A program made the position numbers and the translations under genes. A stretch of 9,619 nt of DNA from Anaerolineae bacterium (GTDB lineage: Bacteria > Chloroflexota > Anaerolineae > J102), in NCBI GenBank assembly GCA_026985975.1, contig JALSPL010000370.1:1-9619 (forward strand), read 5' to 3'. Below are positions 1 to 6,761 of the stretch, one piece after another. The notes below the pieces were generated by a model. That model was not told the origin of the DNA. It was given only the letters and a program-made list of their open reading frames with translations, and did not search any database. Positions within the stretch are counted from its first letter, which is position 1. Every line of letters starts with the position of its first letter.

Positions 1-95
1 TGAACACTGTAACTGCTTACTGGATACTGCACTTATAATGTCGGACAAAGACGCAAGAACGCCTCCAACTCGTTTAGGACGCACCCATTTTGATT

Positions 96-115
96 TCCCG
101 AGGTTCATCTCGGGA
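96..115. other. Hairpin with 7-bp stem
   Basis: Arms TCCCGAG (96-102) and CTCGGGA (109-115) are perfectly complementary around a 6-base loop. No T-run follows on either strand, so it does not fit an intrinsic terminator. A weaker 5-bp hairpin (TCACC/GGTGA, within 118-131) follows at once. Confidence 0.5.
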
Positions 116-164
116 CGTCACCCGGCGGTGATTACCCATATCTTACCAAAGCCGCGTCGGTCGT

Positions 165-197
165 AGACTTTCGAGGTCCCGCAGACCTCGAAAGTCT
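165..197. repeat. Perfect 14-bp inverted repeat downstream of the giant gene
   Basis: Arms AGACTTTCGAGGTC (165-178) and GACCTCGAAAGTCT (184-197) pair without mismatch around a 5-base loop. It lies 51 bases past the stop codon of the minus-strand giant gene, so it could end or protect that transcript. There is no T-tract after it on either strand, so a canonical intrinsic terminator is not supported. The AGACT...GTCT outline resembles the palindrome at 6668-6696, and both may be dispersed intergenic palindromes. This is inference. The rest of 1-248 holds nothing else I can support. Confidence 0.7.
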
Positions 198-248
198 GGT
201 GGAGCGGTGGCAAGCGGTCCTTGTTATCGACTTATGGGAATCACCGCG

Positions 249-3200
249 TCACCCGCTATTGACGATGACGATGTCGGTCTCGCGAAGGACATGAATCCAG
301 ATACTGTCGCCAGGCTGGAATGTGTCGAAGTCGTTGTCAAGGGCGTCGGGACGCCAGGTGCGCCATCGGGCCTGATCGTTGTCCCACACCCGCACGCTGT
401 CGAAATCACCGGCAATGCCCGCCAGGGTTGAAGCCGCGGGCTGCGCCGTCAGAGAGGGAAAGCCGATCTGGTTCCAGCCGGGGCGCAGATGGATGGAGGT
501 GGTGACAGGTCGGTCGCCGGGGATTTCCAATACGCCGCTACTGCTCATTAGCATCCACACGCTGATGTCATTGCCGACGGCGATGAGATCATTGGCGGCG
601 CTGGCGGGATCGTAGGTGCGCCATACTGCGGGACTGACGCTGTTATCATACCAGCGCACCTGACTGAAGCGCCCGGCAACGCTGCTGAACACGTCGGGCA
701 GGGTGGCGGTGTGCGGCTGCAAGGGGATGGAGAAAGCGTTCCACCCGGTGTGGAGCGCTTTGACAAAGGTGGTGGCGCCCGTGTTGCCGCTGGGAGTAGG
801 CGTGGCGATGGGGGTGGCGGTGGGCGTGGGCGTGGCCAACACCGAACTGTTCCCCACCGTCAACGCCAATTCCGGGCGCAGATCGATGCGCCCGTTTTCG
901 CTGCTGGCCAGGTTCATCAACAGCTCACTGCCATTCAGTCGCACGAGCCAGCCGTAATTGGGATTGCCGTTGAGCCAGCCCTGCACATCCGCTGTAACAT
1001 CGAAAACCAGCACGGGGGAGGAAGTGATGGTCGCCACATCGGTGGCTGCGGCTTCGAAATCGCTGTCATACCCTCCTGCTCCCGGTTGATTCCATGCCTG
1101 ACCGGGCAGCGCTTGGTCCCAGTTGGCGTCTGCTTCGCTCCAGGGGCGCTTCATGCGGTTGATGAGAGCGGTTCCTCCCGGTTGGATGGTGAAATAGGTG
1201 GGATAGAGCCGCAGTTCGGCCCGTCTCAGATCAACGGTGTGCAGCGGGGAAAGATCGAAAAAGATGAGAATGCGGTTCTGATCATCGGCTTTAGCGCTGA
1301 GGGTGAGCAGGGGCGCGTCGCCGTAGGCGACTTGGGGATCGCGCCCCGAGATAAATGTATCGGTGACGCCTTGATAATTGTCCTGCCCCGGGCGCAAGAC
1401 TGTGGTGAAAAAGTCGGGCGTCGGCGTGGGCGTCGGCGTATCGGTGGGCGTGGGCGTCAGCGTGGCCGTGGGGGTGTCGGTGGGCGTTGGCGTATCCGTG
1501 GGGGTGGGCGTGATGGTGGGTGTGTCGGTGGCCGTGGGCGTCAGCGTCGGCGTCGGCGTCATGGTAGGAGTGGGTGTATCGGTAGCCGTCGGCGTGATGG
1601 TGGGCGTGGCTGTATTCGTCGGCGTGGCTGTGGGCGTGGGCGTAGGGAAGGTCGCCGAACCGGGCAGGCTGTAGCGGATGGTAAGCTTGGGGCGTTTGCC
1701 GATGTCGTCTGTGTATTCCGCCGCAGCCAGGGTGAATTGCGAATAGTCGTTGCTTGGCTCCATCTGCCAGCCAGCGTTGACCGCCGCGCCGGACAAAAAT
1801 TGTTTTACGTCGTTGCTGACATTGACGTTGTACCAGCCAACGTTGTTGGCGGTGAATTCTGCGATGGGGGAGGAGGCCCGATCGCTGGCGCCCGTGGCCC
1901 CGGGCGTCTCCCAATCCGCCGCCGCGCTGGCCTGATTCCAGGTGACCTGCGATTCGTTCCATGTCCGCAACATGCGCCACACCCGAATTTGCACATAATG
2001 GTCATAGTCGTTGCTGATGGCGTAATAGGAAAGCGTGGCCTGGTGTACGATGATGTCCGCAGGCAGCGTGCTGAGGTCGAAGCGGGTGACGATCTTCTTT
2101 ACCGGGCCGCTGCTGTTAGCCCGCCATTTCAGGGTGGGATCATCGCCATCATTCACATCAGGATTCCATTGATCCAGCACGGCGTCGGTGACGCCGTCGT
2201 AGCCATTCACGCCCGGCTGCAACACCATTTCATAAGCCTGAAGCTCGATATGACCGAAGTCAGAAAAAACGCCGCCCGGGCTTGCGCCTTCCCACACAAG
2301 CCAGGCGTCGGCTCGACCATCGCCACCGTCATCATCCTCCAACCCCAAGTCGAAGCCGATGCTGCGGCCATCGGCCAGAGAGCCGCCCAACATGCTCACG
2401 GGCACGGCCACCTCCATCTGATACCCATCACTCGTGGATTGAACATAGGCCAGCGCCAGATAACCGCCGCTGACATTGCCGTCGGCGCCGATGCGCATCT
2501 CCCAGTCGCTGGAACCGCCCTTGCGCCCGTCGTTGTCGCCGTCGAATGAAAGATGCACCGCATCGCCCGGCCCCACCACGTCATCTTTTACGACGACGCC
2601 GATGAAAAGATAATCGGGCCACCAGCGGGTGCGCACCGTGGCGCTGAGGTCCGCGTCGGTGATAGGCGCGCCCTGATGCGTATCAGCGGTCGCGGTTTTT
2701 AGATCAAAGGTCTGCTCGTTACTCCAGTCGCTCAGGTCGCCGTCCAGCGCCAGATTTCCGGCGGGGAGGGAGGTGAGCGAGCGGGCGTCGCCGCCAAAAG
2801 GCAGCAATGTGACCGAAGCGAAATTAGCGGGATCATCCGCCACACTGTCGCCGTTCCAGATGATGCTCTTTTGATCAAAATGGCTATCGTAGTCGAACAG
2901 ACCCACGTTCAACCCCACCGCGCCGTTGGCGGAGAAGTCGCCGCCCAGCGCCGAGGCGGGCAAGACAATCTCCACCCGATAGCTGGTTGCGTCCCAGGTG
3001 GTGGCGCTGGTCACAGGGATGCCGTCGCTATCCACCCGGCCTTTGGCGTAAAACACGATGTGGTGGTTGTCGGAGCCGTTCTGGCCGTCGCCCAGGCCAT
3101 CCACAGCGATCTCCACCCGGTCATGATCGGTGACGACATTGTCAGAAACATCCAGGGCAATGAAAAGCTTATCCTGATGCCACCGCACCCGCAAGCGGGC

Positions 3201-5378
3201 GCTGAGATCTGCGGGATCACTGATGTCACCGGCGCTGGCGTCGGACGTGCTGGCGTCGATGGTCATGGCTGCGGCTGTGGTCCAGTCCTCCAACACGCCG
3301 TCGGTGATAGTGTTCTGCTGGGGCGGGGCGTTGACATTGCGGCGCACCAGCGCGTCGTATTGGAGGATGACGTGGTCTTCACCCACAGCGTAGGCCAGGT
3401 CCCGGCTATAGGCCCGCACGCCGTGCAGCTTGCCGCTGGCGGGAACGTCGATCTTCTGCCAGGTGACGCCGCCGTCATTGGTGACGGCCAGGCCGCCATC
3501 TTCGCCCACGGCCCAGCCCACATTTTCGTCCGCCATGTCGATGGCCAAAAATGTAGGGATGCCATCGTTGAGGACGGCGTCGCTCCATGTGTCGCCGCCA
3601 TCGTTGGAGCGCACCACCGCGGCGGAGAGGCAGGGAGCCTCATGCTCCCAGCCGCCCGGCGCCCGCGAACATCCCGCCAGCCACACTTTGTCCAACTGAC
3701 CGTCGTGATTGGCGTCCACTGCGCTCACCGCCTCGAATTTCCAGGAGCCGTACTGGCTGGGCAACGTTTTGTCCCCCCAGTGCTTGCCACCGTCCCAGGT
3801 GTATTTGAGATAAGGTTTCAGCACCGACATGGCGCCGGCGTCGGGTGAGATCATATCCAGATCCACGCCCGTGAGGGTGAAGCCGATGCTTTCGGCTTCC
3901 ACCCAGTGCGCGCCACTGTCGCTGGTGTCGAAATAATGGTGCGTGCCGGTTGTGACGCCTTTGGCGTCGGTGGTGCGCGCCACATCATAGAGAAAACCGC
4001 CATAACCGGGCGTATATTCCCGCCGCCAGGTCTGTCCGCCGTCGGTGGTGTGCAGCACCAGGCCAAAGCGCCCCACAGCGTGACAATCGTCGGGATTGCC
4101 GGGAGCGCATTGCACCGCCATCAACCATGATTTATAATCGTCCGCCGCATCCCCGCCGGTGTCAGGGTCCGATCGGGTTTCCCGATACAGCTCTCGCCAG
4201 GAATATCCTCCATCCTCAGTCTTGAGCGCGTCCAGGTGGTCGCCCACCGCGTAAGCCACATCCTCCGAGGCGGCTACGACGTCGAACCAGCGGGGATAAT
4301 GCCCGCCGATGTTATGCCGCCAGGCCGCACCGTCATCGCTTTGCCAGATGAACCAGCTTTGGGGATTCACCGGGCCGCCCCAGTTGCCGTCATTGTTGGT
4401 GACCACGCTGCCGCCCGCCCAGACTTTCGCCGTGCTGCCCGCGCCCACAGCAAAAAGATCATGCCCCCCCTTATCACTGCCATCGATGGCCGAGACAATC
4501 TGCCAGGAATTGCCGCCATTGGACGTCCGGGCGATGGCGCCGTCCCGGCCCGCGGCCCAGCCGATGCTGCTCTGGCCGGGTGCAAAGCTGATGGCGTACA
4601 AGTCTACGCCGACGCCGGTTTGCTTCACCTGCCAGCTCCCGCCATTGTCGTCGCTGATGAGCAGGATATCATTGGCCCCCACCGCCCAGATCCTGGCCCC
4701 GATCATGGCGACATCATACAGATTGGCCGAGGTGACGCCGTTTTTCCGCACCCAGGTCTGGCCGTGGTCGGCGGTGACCAGGATGACGCCGCCATCGCCC
4801 ACCACAACGCCATGTTCGCCATCGCTGCTGAAAGCGACGGCCCGCAGGATGGTGGTCACGCCGCTGGCCTGGTCGCTCCAGGTTGCGCCGCCATCCTGGC
4901 TGATGCGGATCAGACCATTTTCGCCAACGCTCCACCCGCGGCTATCGTCATGGAAGAAGACGCCGTGCAGGATTTTGCCCGGGGCGTCGCTCAGCTCGCG
5001 CCAGCGCCCGCCGCCGTCGTCCGAGAAAAGCACGAGACCGTTATCGCCTACGGCCCACACATTCATGCCCGTGGCCGCGATGCTATTCAGATCGACATCC
5101 GGGCGCGGTGATTGGTAATGCCATGTATCGCCGCCGTTGTCGGTGCTGATGATCAGACCCTCGGAGCCGACGCCCACCGCATTCTGCGCATCGAAGGCCG
5201 CAAGATCATAGAGATAGCCTTCCCCGCGCCAGACGCGATTCCAGCCTGCGGCCTGAGCCCGGGGTGCGTTTGCAGGCGTGGCCGCGGCCATCTTCGCCAG
5301 CCAGGGAGCCAGCGTCAGGGTCAGGAGGATGAACGGAAGGAGAATAAGCAGTTTGGGAATGGAAGAAATTTTTTTCAT
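249..5378 (-). CDS. Giant secreted modular protein: Asp-box propeller repeats, CBM9-like and DNRLRE domains, Thr-Pro linkers
   Basis: 1709 residues. The start is a lysine-rich hydrophobic leader (KLLILLPFILLTLTLAPWL, about residues 8-27) with plausible cleavage near AQA at 41-43, so the protein is probably exported. Residues about 45-680 carry 13 Asp-box motifs of the SxDxGxTW type (for example STDNGGDTW at 78, SNDGGDTW, TNDGGVTW near 632), each after an AVG-x-G-hydrophobic strand, as in Ycf48/sialidase-type beta-propellers. Two CBM9-like domains follow (about 691-860 and 876-1048, each opening with a DGxLxDW motif), then a DNRLRE/CBM96-like domain (1051-1240; RFDLSTLP, RTWNESQVTWNQ), a Thr/Pro linker (1245-1321), a second DNRLRE domain (about 1323-1510), a short linker (1516-1529) and two GWN repeats (from about 1544 and 1634). 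The next Met (30) would destroy the signal peptide, so Met1 is preferred although no Shine-Dalgarno is visible. No catalytic domain or classical anchor (LPXTG, SLH, dockerin) is recognised. A role in surface glycan binding or adhesion is inferred. Confidence 0.93.
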   Translation of the reverse strand: MKKISSIPKLLILLPFILLTLTLAPWLAKMAAATPANAPRAQAAGWNRVWRGEGYLYDLAAFDAQNAVGVGSEGLIISTDNGGDTWHYQSPRPDVDLNSIAATGMNVWAVGDNGLVLFSDDGGGRWRELSDAPGKILHGVFFHDDSRGWSVGENGLIRISQDGGATWSDQASGVTTILRAVAFSSDGEHGVVVGDGGVILVTADHGQTWVRKNGVTSANLYDVAMIGARIWAVGANDILLISDDNGGSWQVKQTGVGVDLYAISFAPGQSSIGWAAGRDGAIARTSNGGNSWQIVSAIDGSDKGGHDLFAVGAGSTAKVWAGGSVVTNNDGNWGGPVNPQSWFIWQSDDGAAWRHNIGGHYPRWFDVVAASEDVAYAVGDHLDALKTEDGGYSWRELYRETRSDPDTGGDAADDYKSWLMAVQCAPGNPDDCHAVGRFGLVLHTTDGGQTWRREYTPGYGGFLYDVARTTDAKGVTTGTHHYFDTSDSGAHWVEAESIGFTLTGVDLDMISPDAGAMSVLKPYLKYTWDGGKHWGDKTLPSQYGSWKFEAVSAVDANHDGQLDKVWLAGCSRAPGGWEHEAPCLSAAVVRSNDGGDTWSDAVLNDGIPTFLAIDMADENVGWAVGEDGGLAVTNDGGVTWQKIDVPASGKLHGVRAYSRDLAYAVGEDHVILQYDALVRRNVNAPPQQNTITDGVLEDWTTAAAMTIDASTSDASAGDISDPADLSARLRVRWHQDKLFIALDVSDNVVTDHDRVEIAVDGLGDGQNGSDNHHIVFYAKGRVDSDGIPVTSATTWDATSYRVEIVLPASALGGDFSANGAVGLNVGLFDYDSHFDQKSIIWNGDSVADDPANFASVTLLPFGGDARSLTSLPAGNLALDGDLSDWSNEQTFDLKTATADTHQGAPITDADLSATVRTRWWPDYLFIGVVVKDDVVGPGDAVHLSFDGDNDGRKGGSSDWEMRIGADGNVSGGYLALAYVQSTSDGYQMEVAVPVSMLGGSLADGRSIGFDLGLEDDDGGDGRADAWLVWEGASPGGVFSDFGHIELQAYEMVLQPGVNGYDGVTDAVLDQWNPDVNDGDDPTLKWRANSSGPVKKIVTRFDLSTLPADIIVHQATLSYYAISNDYDHYVQIRVWRMLRTWNESQVTWNQASAAADWETPGATGASDRASSPIAEFTANNVGWYNVNVSNDVKQFLSGAAVNAGWQMEPSNDYSQFTLAAAEYTDDIGKRPKLTIRYSLPGSATFPTPTPTATPTNTATPTITPTATDTPTPTMTPTPTLTPTATDTPTITPTPTDTPTPTDTPTATLTPTPTDTPTPTPTPDFFTTVLRPGQDNYQGVTDTFISGRDPQVAYGDAPLLTLSAKADDQNRILIFFDLSPLHTVDLRRAELRLYPTYFTIQPGGTALINRMKRPWSEADANWDQALPGQAWNQPGAGGYDSDFEAAATDVATITSSPVLVFDVTADVQGWLNGNPNYGWLVRLNGSELLMNLASSENGRIDLRPELALTVGNSSVLATPTPTATPIATPTPSGNTGATTFVKALHTGWNAFSIPLQPHTATLPDVFSSVAGRFSQVRWYDNSVSPAVWRTYDPASAANDLIAVGNDISVWMLMSSSGVLEIPGDRPVTTSIHLRPGWNQIGFPSLTAQPAASTLAGIAGDFDSVRVWDNDQARWRTWRPDALDNDFDTFQPGDSIWIHVLRETDIVIVNSG
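792..833 (-). repeat. Second, short Thr/Pro linker repeat
   Basis: 42 bases encoding 14 residues (TPTPTATPIATPTP, residues 1516-1529). It separates the second DNRLRE domain from the C-terminal GWN repeats. The composition matches the long linker, which suggests both arose from the same kind of repeat expansion. Confidence 0.9.
1416..1646 (-). repeat. Low-complexity repeat encoding a Thr/Pro-rich linker
   Basis: A 231-base stretch made almost entirely of short GTGGGCGTC-like units on the plus strand. On the coding strand it gives 77 residues of TP, TPT, TAT and TDT repeats (residues 1245-1321 of the giant protein). It joins the two DNRLRE domains. Such linkers are usually extended and often glycosylated in secreted multidomain proteins. 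The near-identical units make strand slippage and assembly collapse likely, so the true length may vary. Confidence 0.95.
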
Positions 5379-5428
5379 AGCGATACGATGAATGTACGAT
5401 TGAGGAGAGGACGGCGTTTGTCTCTTCC

Positions 5429-5457
5429 AACATAACAGCCCATTTTGACTACGTCAA
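5429..5457 (-). promoter_or_regulatory. Sigma-70-like promoter for the giant secreted protein gene
   Basis: Read on the minus strand, a -35 box TTGACG (5457-5452, five of six consensus bases) is followed after exactly 17 bases by a -10 box TATGTT (5434-5429, four of six, with the key TA and final T). The predicted transcript would start near 5422 and leave a leader of about 44 bases before the ATG at 5378. That leader has no clear Shine-Dalgarno sequence. Confidence 0.6.
5445..5457. promoter_or_regulatory. Inverted repeat TTGAC-N3-GTCAA over the -35 box, possible operator
   Basis: The sequence TTGACTACGTCAA has perfect 5-base arms around a 3-base spacer. The right arm is the -35 box of the minus-strand promoter. 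The left arm reads as a -35-like TTGACT on the plus strand, but no good -10 box lies 16-18 bases from it. A dimeric regulator bound here would block the giant gene's promoter. The regulator is unknown, and a short palindrome like this may also be chance. Confidence 0.35.
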
Positions 5458-5488
5458 GGCCTTTGTGAATATCATGATCAAACTGTCA

Positions 5489-5517
5489 TGGAGAAATCGG
5501 GGATTTTGGGATAAAAT
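5489..5517 (+). promoter_or_regulatory. Candidate promoter for mevalonate kinase
   Basis: A -10 box TAAAAT (5512-5517, five of six) is preceded at 17 bases by TGGAGA (5489-5494, four of six). Transcription would begin near 5524, upstream of the ATG at 5570 but downstream of the ATG at 5465. This supports the shorter mevalonate kinase and gives a leader of about 46 bases. Confidence 0.45.
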
Positions 5518-5556
5518 GAAGGAAGTTTCATCACGCGGCGTCTCACACAGGGCCGC

Positions 5557-5561
5557 GAAGG
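5557..5561 (+). promoter_or_regulatory. Ribosome binding site deciding the mevalonate kinase start
   Basis: GAAGG lies 8 bases before the ATG at 5570. Neither of the upstream in-frame ATGs (5465, 5516) has a comparably placed purine-rich site. This favours 5570 as the start. Confidence 0.5.
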
Positions 5562-5569
5562 TCTCCGAC

Positions 5570-6544
5570 ATGAAGATTCCCGATACGTCATCTTCTTCTC
5601 TATTTACGCCTCTTGCCCTGGGTCAGGCCCCTGGCAAGATCATTCTCTTTGGCGAACACGCTGTGGTGTATGGTCGCCCGGCCATTGCGGCGCCGGTGCA
5701 GCAGGTGCGCGCCCGGGCCGAGATCTGGCCCGCCGAGGCCTGCACGGTGGAGGCCGCGGATCTGCACCGACGCATCCCCGTGGCGGATGCGTCGCCCGAC
5801 GATCCCTTGGCCCGCATCGTGCGTCTGACCTGCGAGGCGCTGGCCCGGCCCCTGCCCCCCTGGCGCATCCGCATCGCCTCCGAAATCCCCGTCGCTTCGG
5901 GATTGGGCAGTGGCGCCGCCATCTCCGCCGCCATCGTGCGGGCCATGCTGGCAGCCTTCGACGCAGCGTTGGATGATGCGACCGTTTCCGCCCTGGTGTA
6001 CGAAGTGGAGAAAATCCATCACGGCTCGCCCAGCGGCGTCGATAATACGGTGGTGGTTTATGAACGCCCGGTTTGGTTCATGCGGGGGAAGCCTCCCCAG
6101 CCTTTTGCTGTGGCCCGCCCCATCCATCTCCTCATTGCCGACACCGGCGTCTCCAGCCCCACCAGAATTGCAGTGGGGGATGTAAACAAGGCCTGGGAGC
6201 AGGACCCAACCCGTTATGAAACCCTGTTCGATGCTGTGGGCAGCGTCGCTCAACGGGCCCGAAGCGCCATCGAGACGGGCGATGTGGCCGCTTTAGGGCC
6301 GTTGATGGATGAAAATCAGCGTCTTTTGGCTGCAATGGGCGTTTCGTCACCGGAGCTGGAGGCGTTGATCCGGGCAGCGCGTGCAGCAGGCGCTGCCGGG
6401 GCCAAGCTCAGCGGCGGCGGCCGCGGGGGCAACATGATTGCGTTGGTGGACGACGAGCATGTTGGGCTGGTGAGCCGGGCGTTGACCGCAGCCGGCGCTG
6501 TGAGCGTCATCGCAACCACCATCCCGCCCGCTATCGTGGTATAA
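5570..6544 (+). CDS. mvk: Mevalonate kinase (GHMP kinase family)
   Basis: The predicted enzyme transfers phosphate from ATP to mevalonate, giving 5-phosphomevalonate, in the cytoplasmic mevalonate route to isopentenyl diphosphate. The chosen 324-residue form has all three GHMP motifs: PGKIILFGEHAVVYG (21-35), the ATP-binding loop PVASGLGSGAA (107-117) and KLSGGGRGG (279-287). The kinase signature HHGSPSGVD (150-158) gives the expected catalytic Asp158, and Glu145 sits where the family's conserved Glu lies. DTGVSSPT (191-198) and MDENQRLL (246-253) are also typical. The frame is open from 5465, but the extra 35 residues look non-conserved, precede the GHMP fold, and overlap the candidate promoter, so 5570 is preferred. 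The length is normal for bacterial and archaeal enzymes. It is divergent from the giant gene, and no other mevalonate-pathway gene is in view. This pathway is uncommon in bacteria but known in Chloroflexota. Confidence 0.93.
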   Translation: MKIPDTSSSSLFTPLALGQAPGKIILFGEHAVVYGRPAIAAPVQQVRARAEIWPAEACTVEAADLHRRIPVADASPDDPLARIVRLTCEALARPLPPWRIRIASEIPVASGLGSGAAISAAIVRAMLAAFDAALDDATVSALVYEVEKIHHGSPSGVDNTVVVYERPVWFMRGKPPQPFAVARPIHLLIADTGVSSPTRIAVGDVNKAWEQDPTRYETLFDAVGSVAQRARSAIETGDVAALGPLMDENQRLLAAMGVSSPELEALIRAARAAGAAGAKLSGGGRGGNMIALVDDEHVGLVSRALTAAGAVSVIATTIPPAIVV

Positions 6545-6545
6545 T

Positions 6546-6565
6546 GACTTGGCATCCTGCAAGTC
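6546..6565. other. Hairpin just after mevalonate kinase
   Basis: Arms GACTTG (6546-6551) and CAAGTC (6560-6565) pair around an 8-base loop, starting one base after the TAA stop. A second small palindrome, GAGCGTTCGCTC, follows at 6568-6579. No T-run follows, so termination here is possible but not shown. Confidence 0.4.
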
Positions 6566-6614
6566 GAGAGCGTTCGCTCCGCACACCAGGCCCGATGCGC
6601 CTTCGCACTTGGTA

Positions 6615-6637
6615 GCCCGTGGCTTCCAGCCGCGAGC
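6615..6637. repeat. Imperfect palindrome in the mvk to RAM-gene gap
   Basis: GCCCGTGGCT (6615-6624) and AGCCGCGAGC (6628-6637) form a 10-position stem with one G-T pair and one mismatch around a 3-base loop. It resembles short GC-rich palindromes that recur between genes in many GC-rich environmental bacteria. Whether it recurs in this genome cannot be seen from one window. Confidence 0.5.
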
Positions 6638-6667
6638 GCTGACCGCAAACGCCAACCATCAATTTCA

Positions 6668-6696
6668 CAGACTCAAACCTGTCAGGTTATGGTCTG
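6668..6696. repeat. Interrupted palindrome with AACCTGTCAGGTT core
   Basis: The core arms AACCT/AGGTT (6676-6680, 6684-6688) are flanked after 3-base internal loops by CAGAC/GTCTG (6668-6672, 6692-6696). Read on the minus strand the outer stem extends by a G-U pair plus three more pairs. No T-tract follows. It is probably a dispersed intergenic palindrome or an RNA stability element, not a promoter. The rest of 6545-6761 holds only the ribosome binding site of the next gene; I see no convincing promoter there. Confidence 0.5.
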
Positions 6697-6748
6697 CGAA
6701 GATCACCTGAGCAGTTACCAACCGATTTTATCGACGTTTTCATCCATC

Positions 6749-6752
6749 GAGG
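6749..6752 (+). promoter_or_regulatory. Ribosome binding site of the tandem-RAM gene
   Basis: GAGG lies 9 bases before the ATG at 6762 and supports that start. Confidence 0.5.
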
Positions 6753-6761
6753 CTGTTTCCC

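Noticed and set aside
96..115. GAGGTTCATCTC considered as the T-arm of a tRNA
   Set aside because: The loop is 6 bases and lacks the conserved A at position 58; no acceptor, D-arm or anticodon arm fits around it.
38..166. Possible 42-residue ORF starting MSDKDARTPP, with a perfect TATAAT overlapping its start (34-39)
   Set aside because: No Shine-Dalgarno, no -35 box at proper spacing, overlap with hairpins, and no recognised family. The TATAAT alone is not enough for a promoter or small-RNA call.
711..2549. 612-residue open frame on the plus strand opposite the giant gene
   Set aside because: The opposite strand has clear domains and a signal peptide. This frame translates to low-complexity Gly/Arg-rich sequence over the repeat region, as expected from the antisense of a GC-rich gene.
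4236..5118. Two overlapping plus-strand open frames of 291 and 269 residues
   Set aside because: Both are antisense to the Asp-box repeats. They mirror those repeats' periodic composition and show no recognisable motif.
249..5378. Annotation as a photosystem II assembly factor (Ycf48/HCF136)
   Set aside because: The Asp-box propeller pattern is shared by many unrelated secreted proteins. The carbohydrate-binding-like domains and Thr/Pro linkers point to an extracellular protein instead.
5600..6253. 217-residue minus-strand open frame opposite mevalonate kinase
   Set aside because: Shadow of a well-supported kinase with all three GHMP motifs; no motif of its own.
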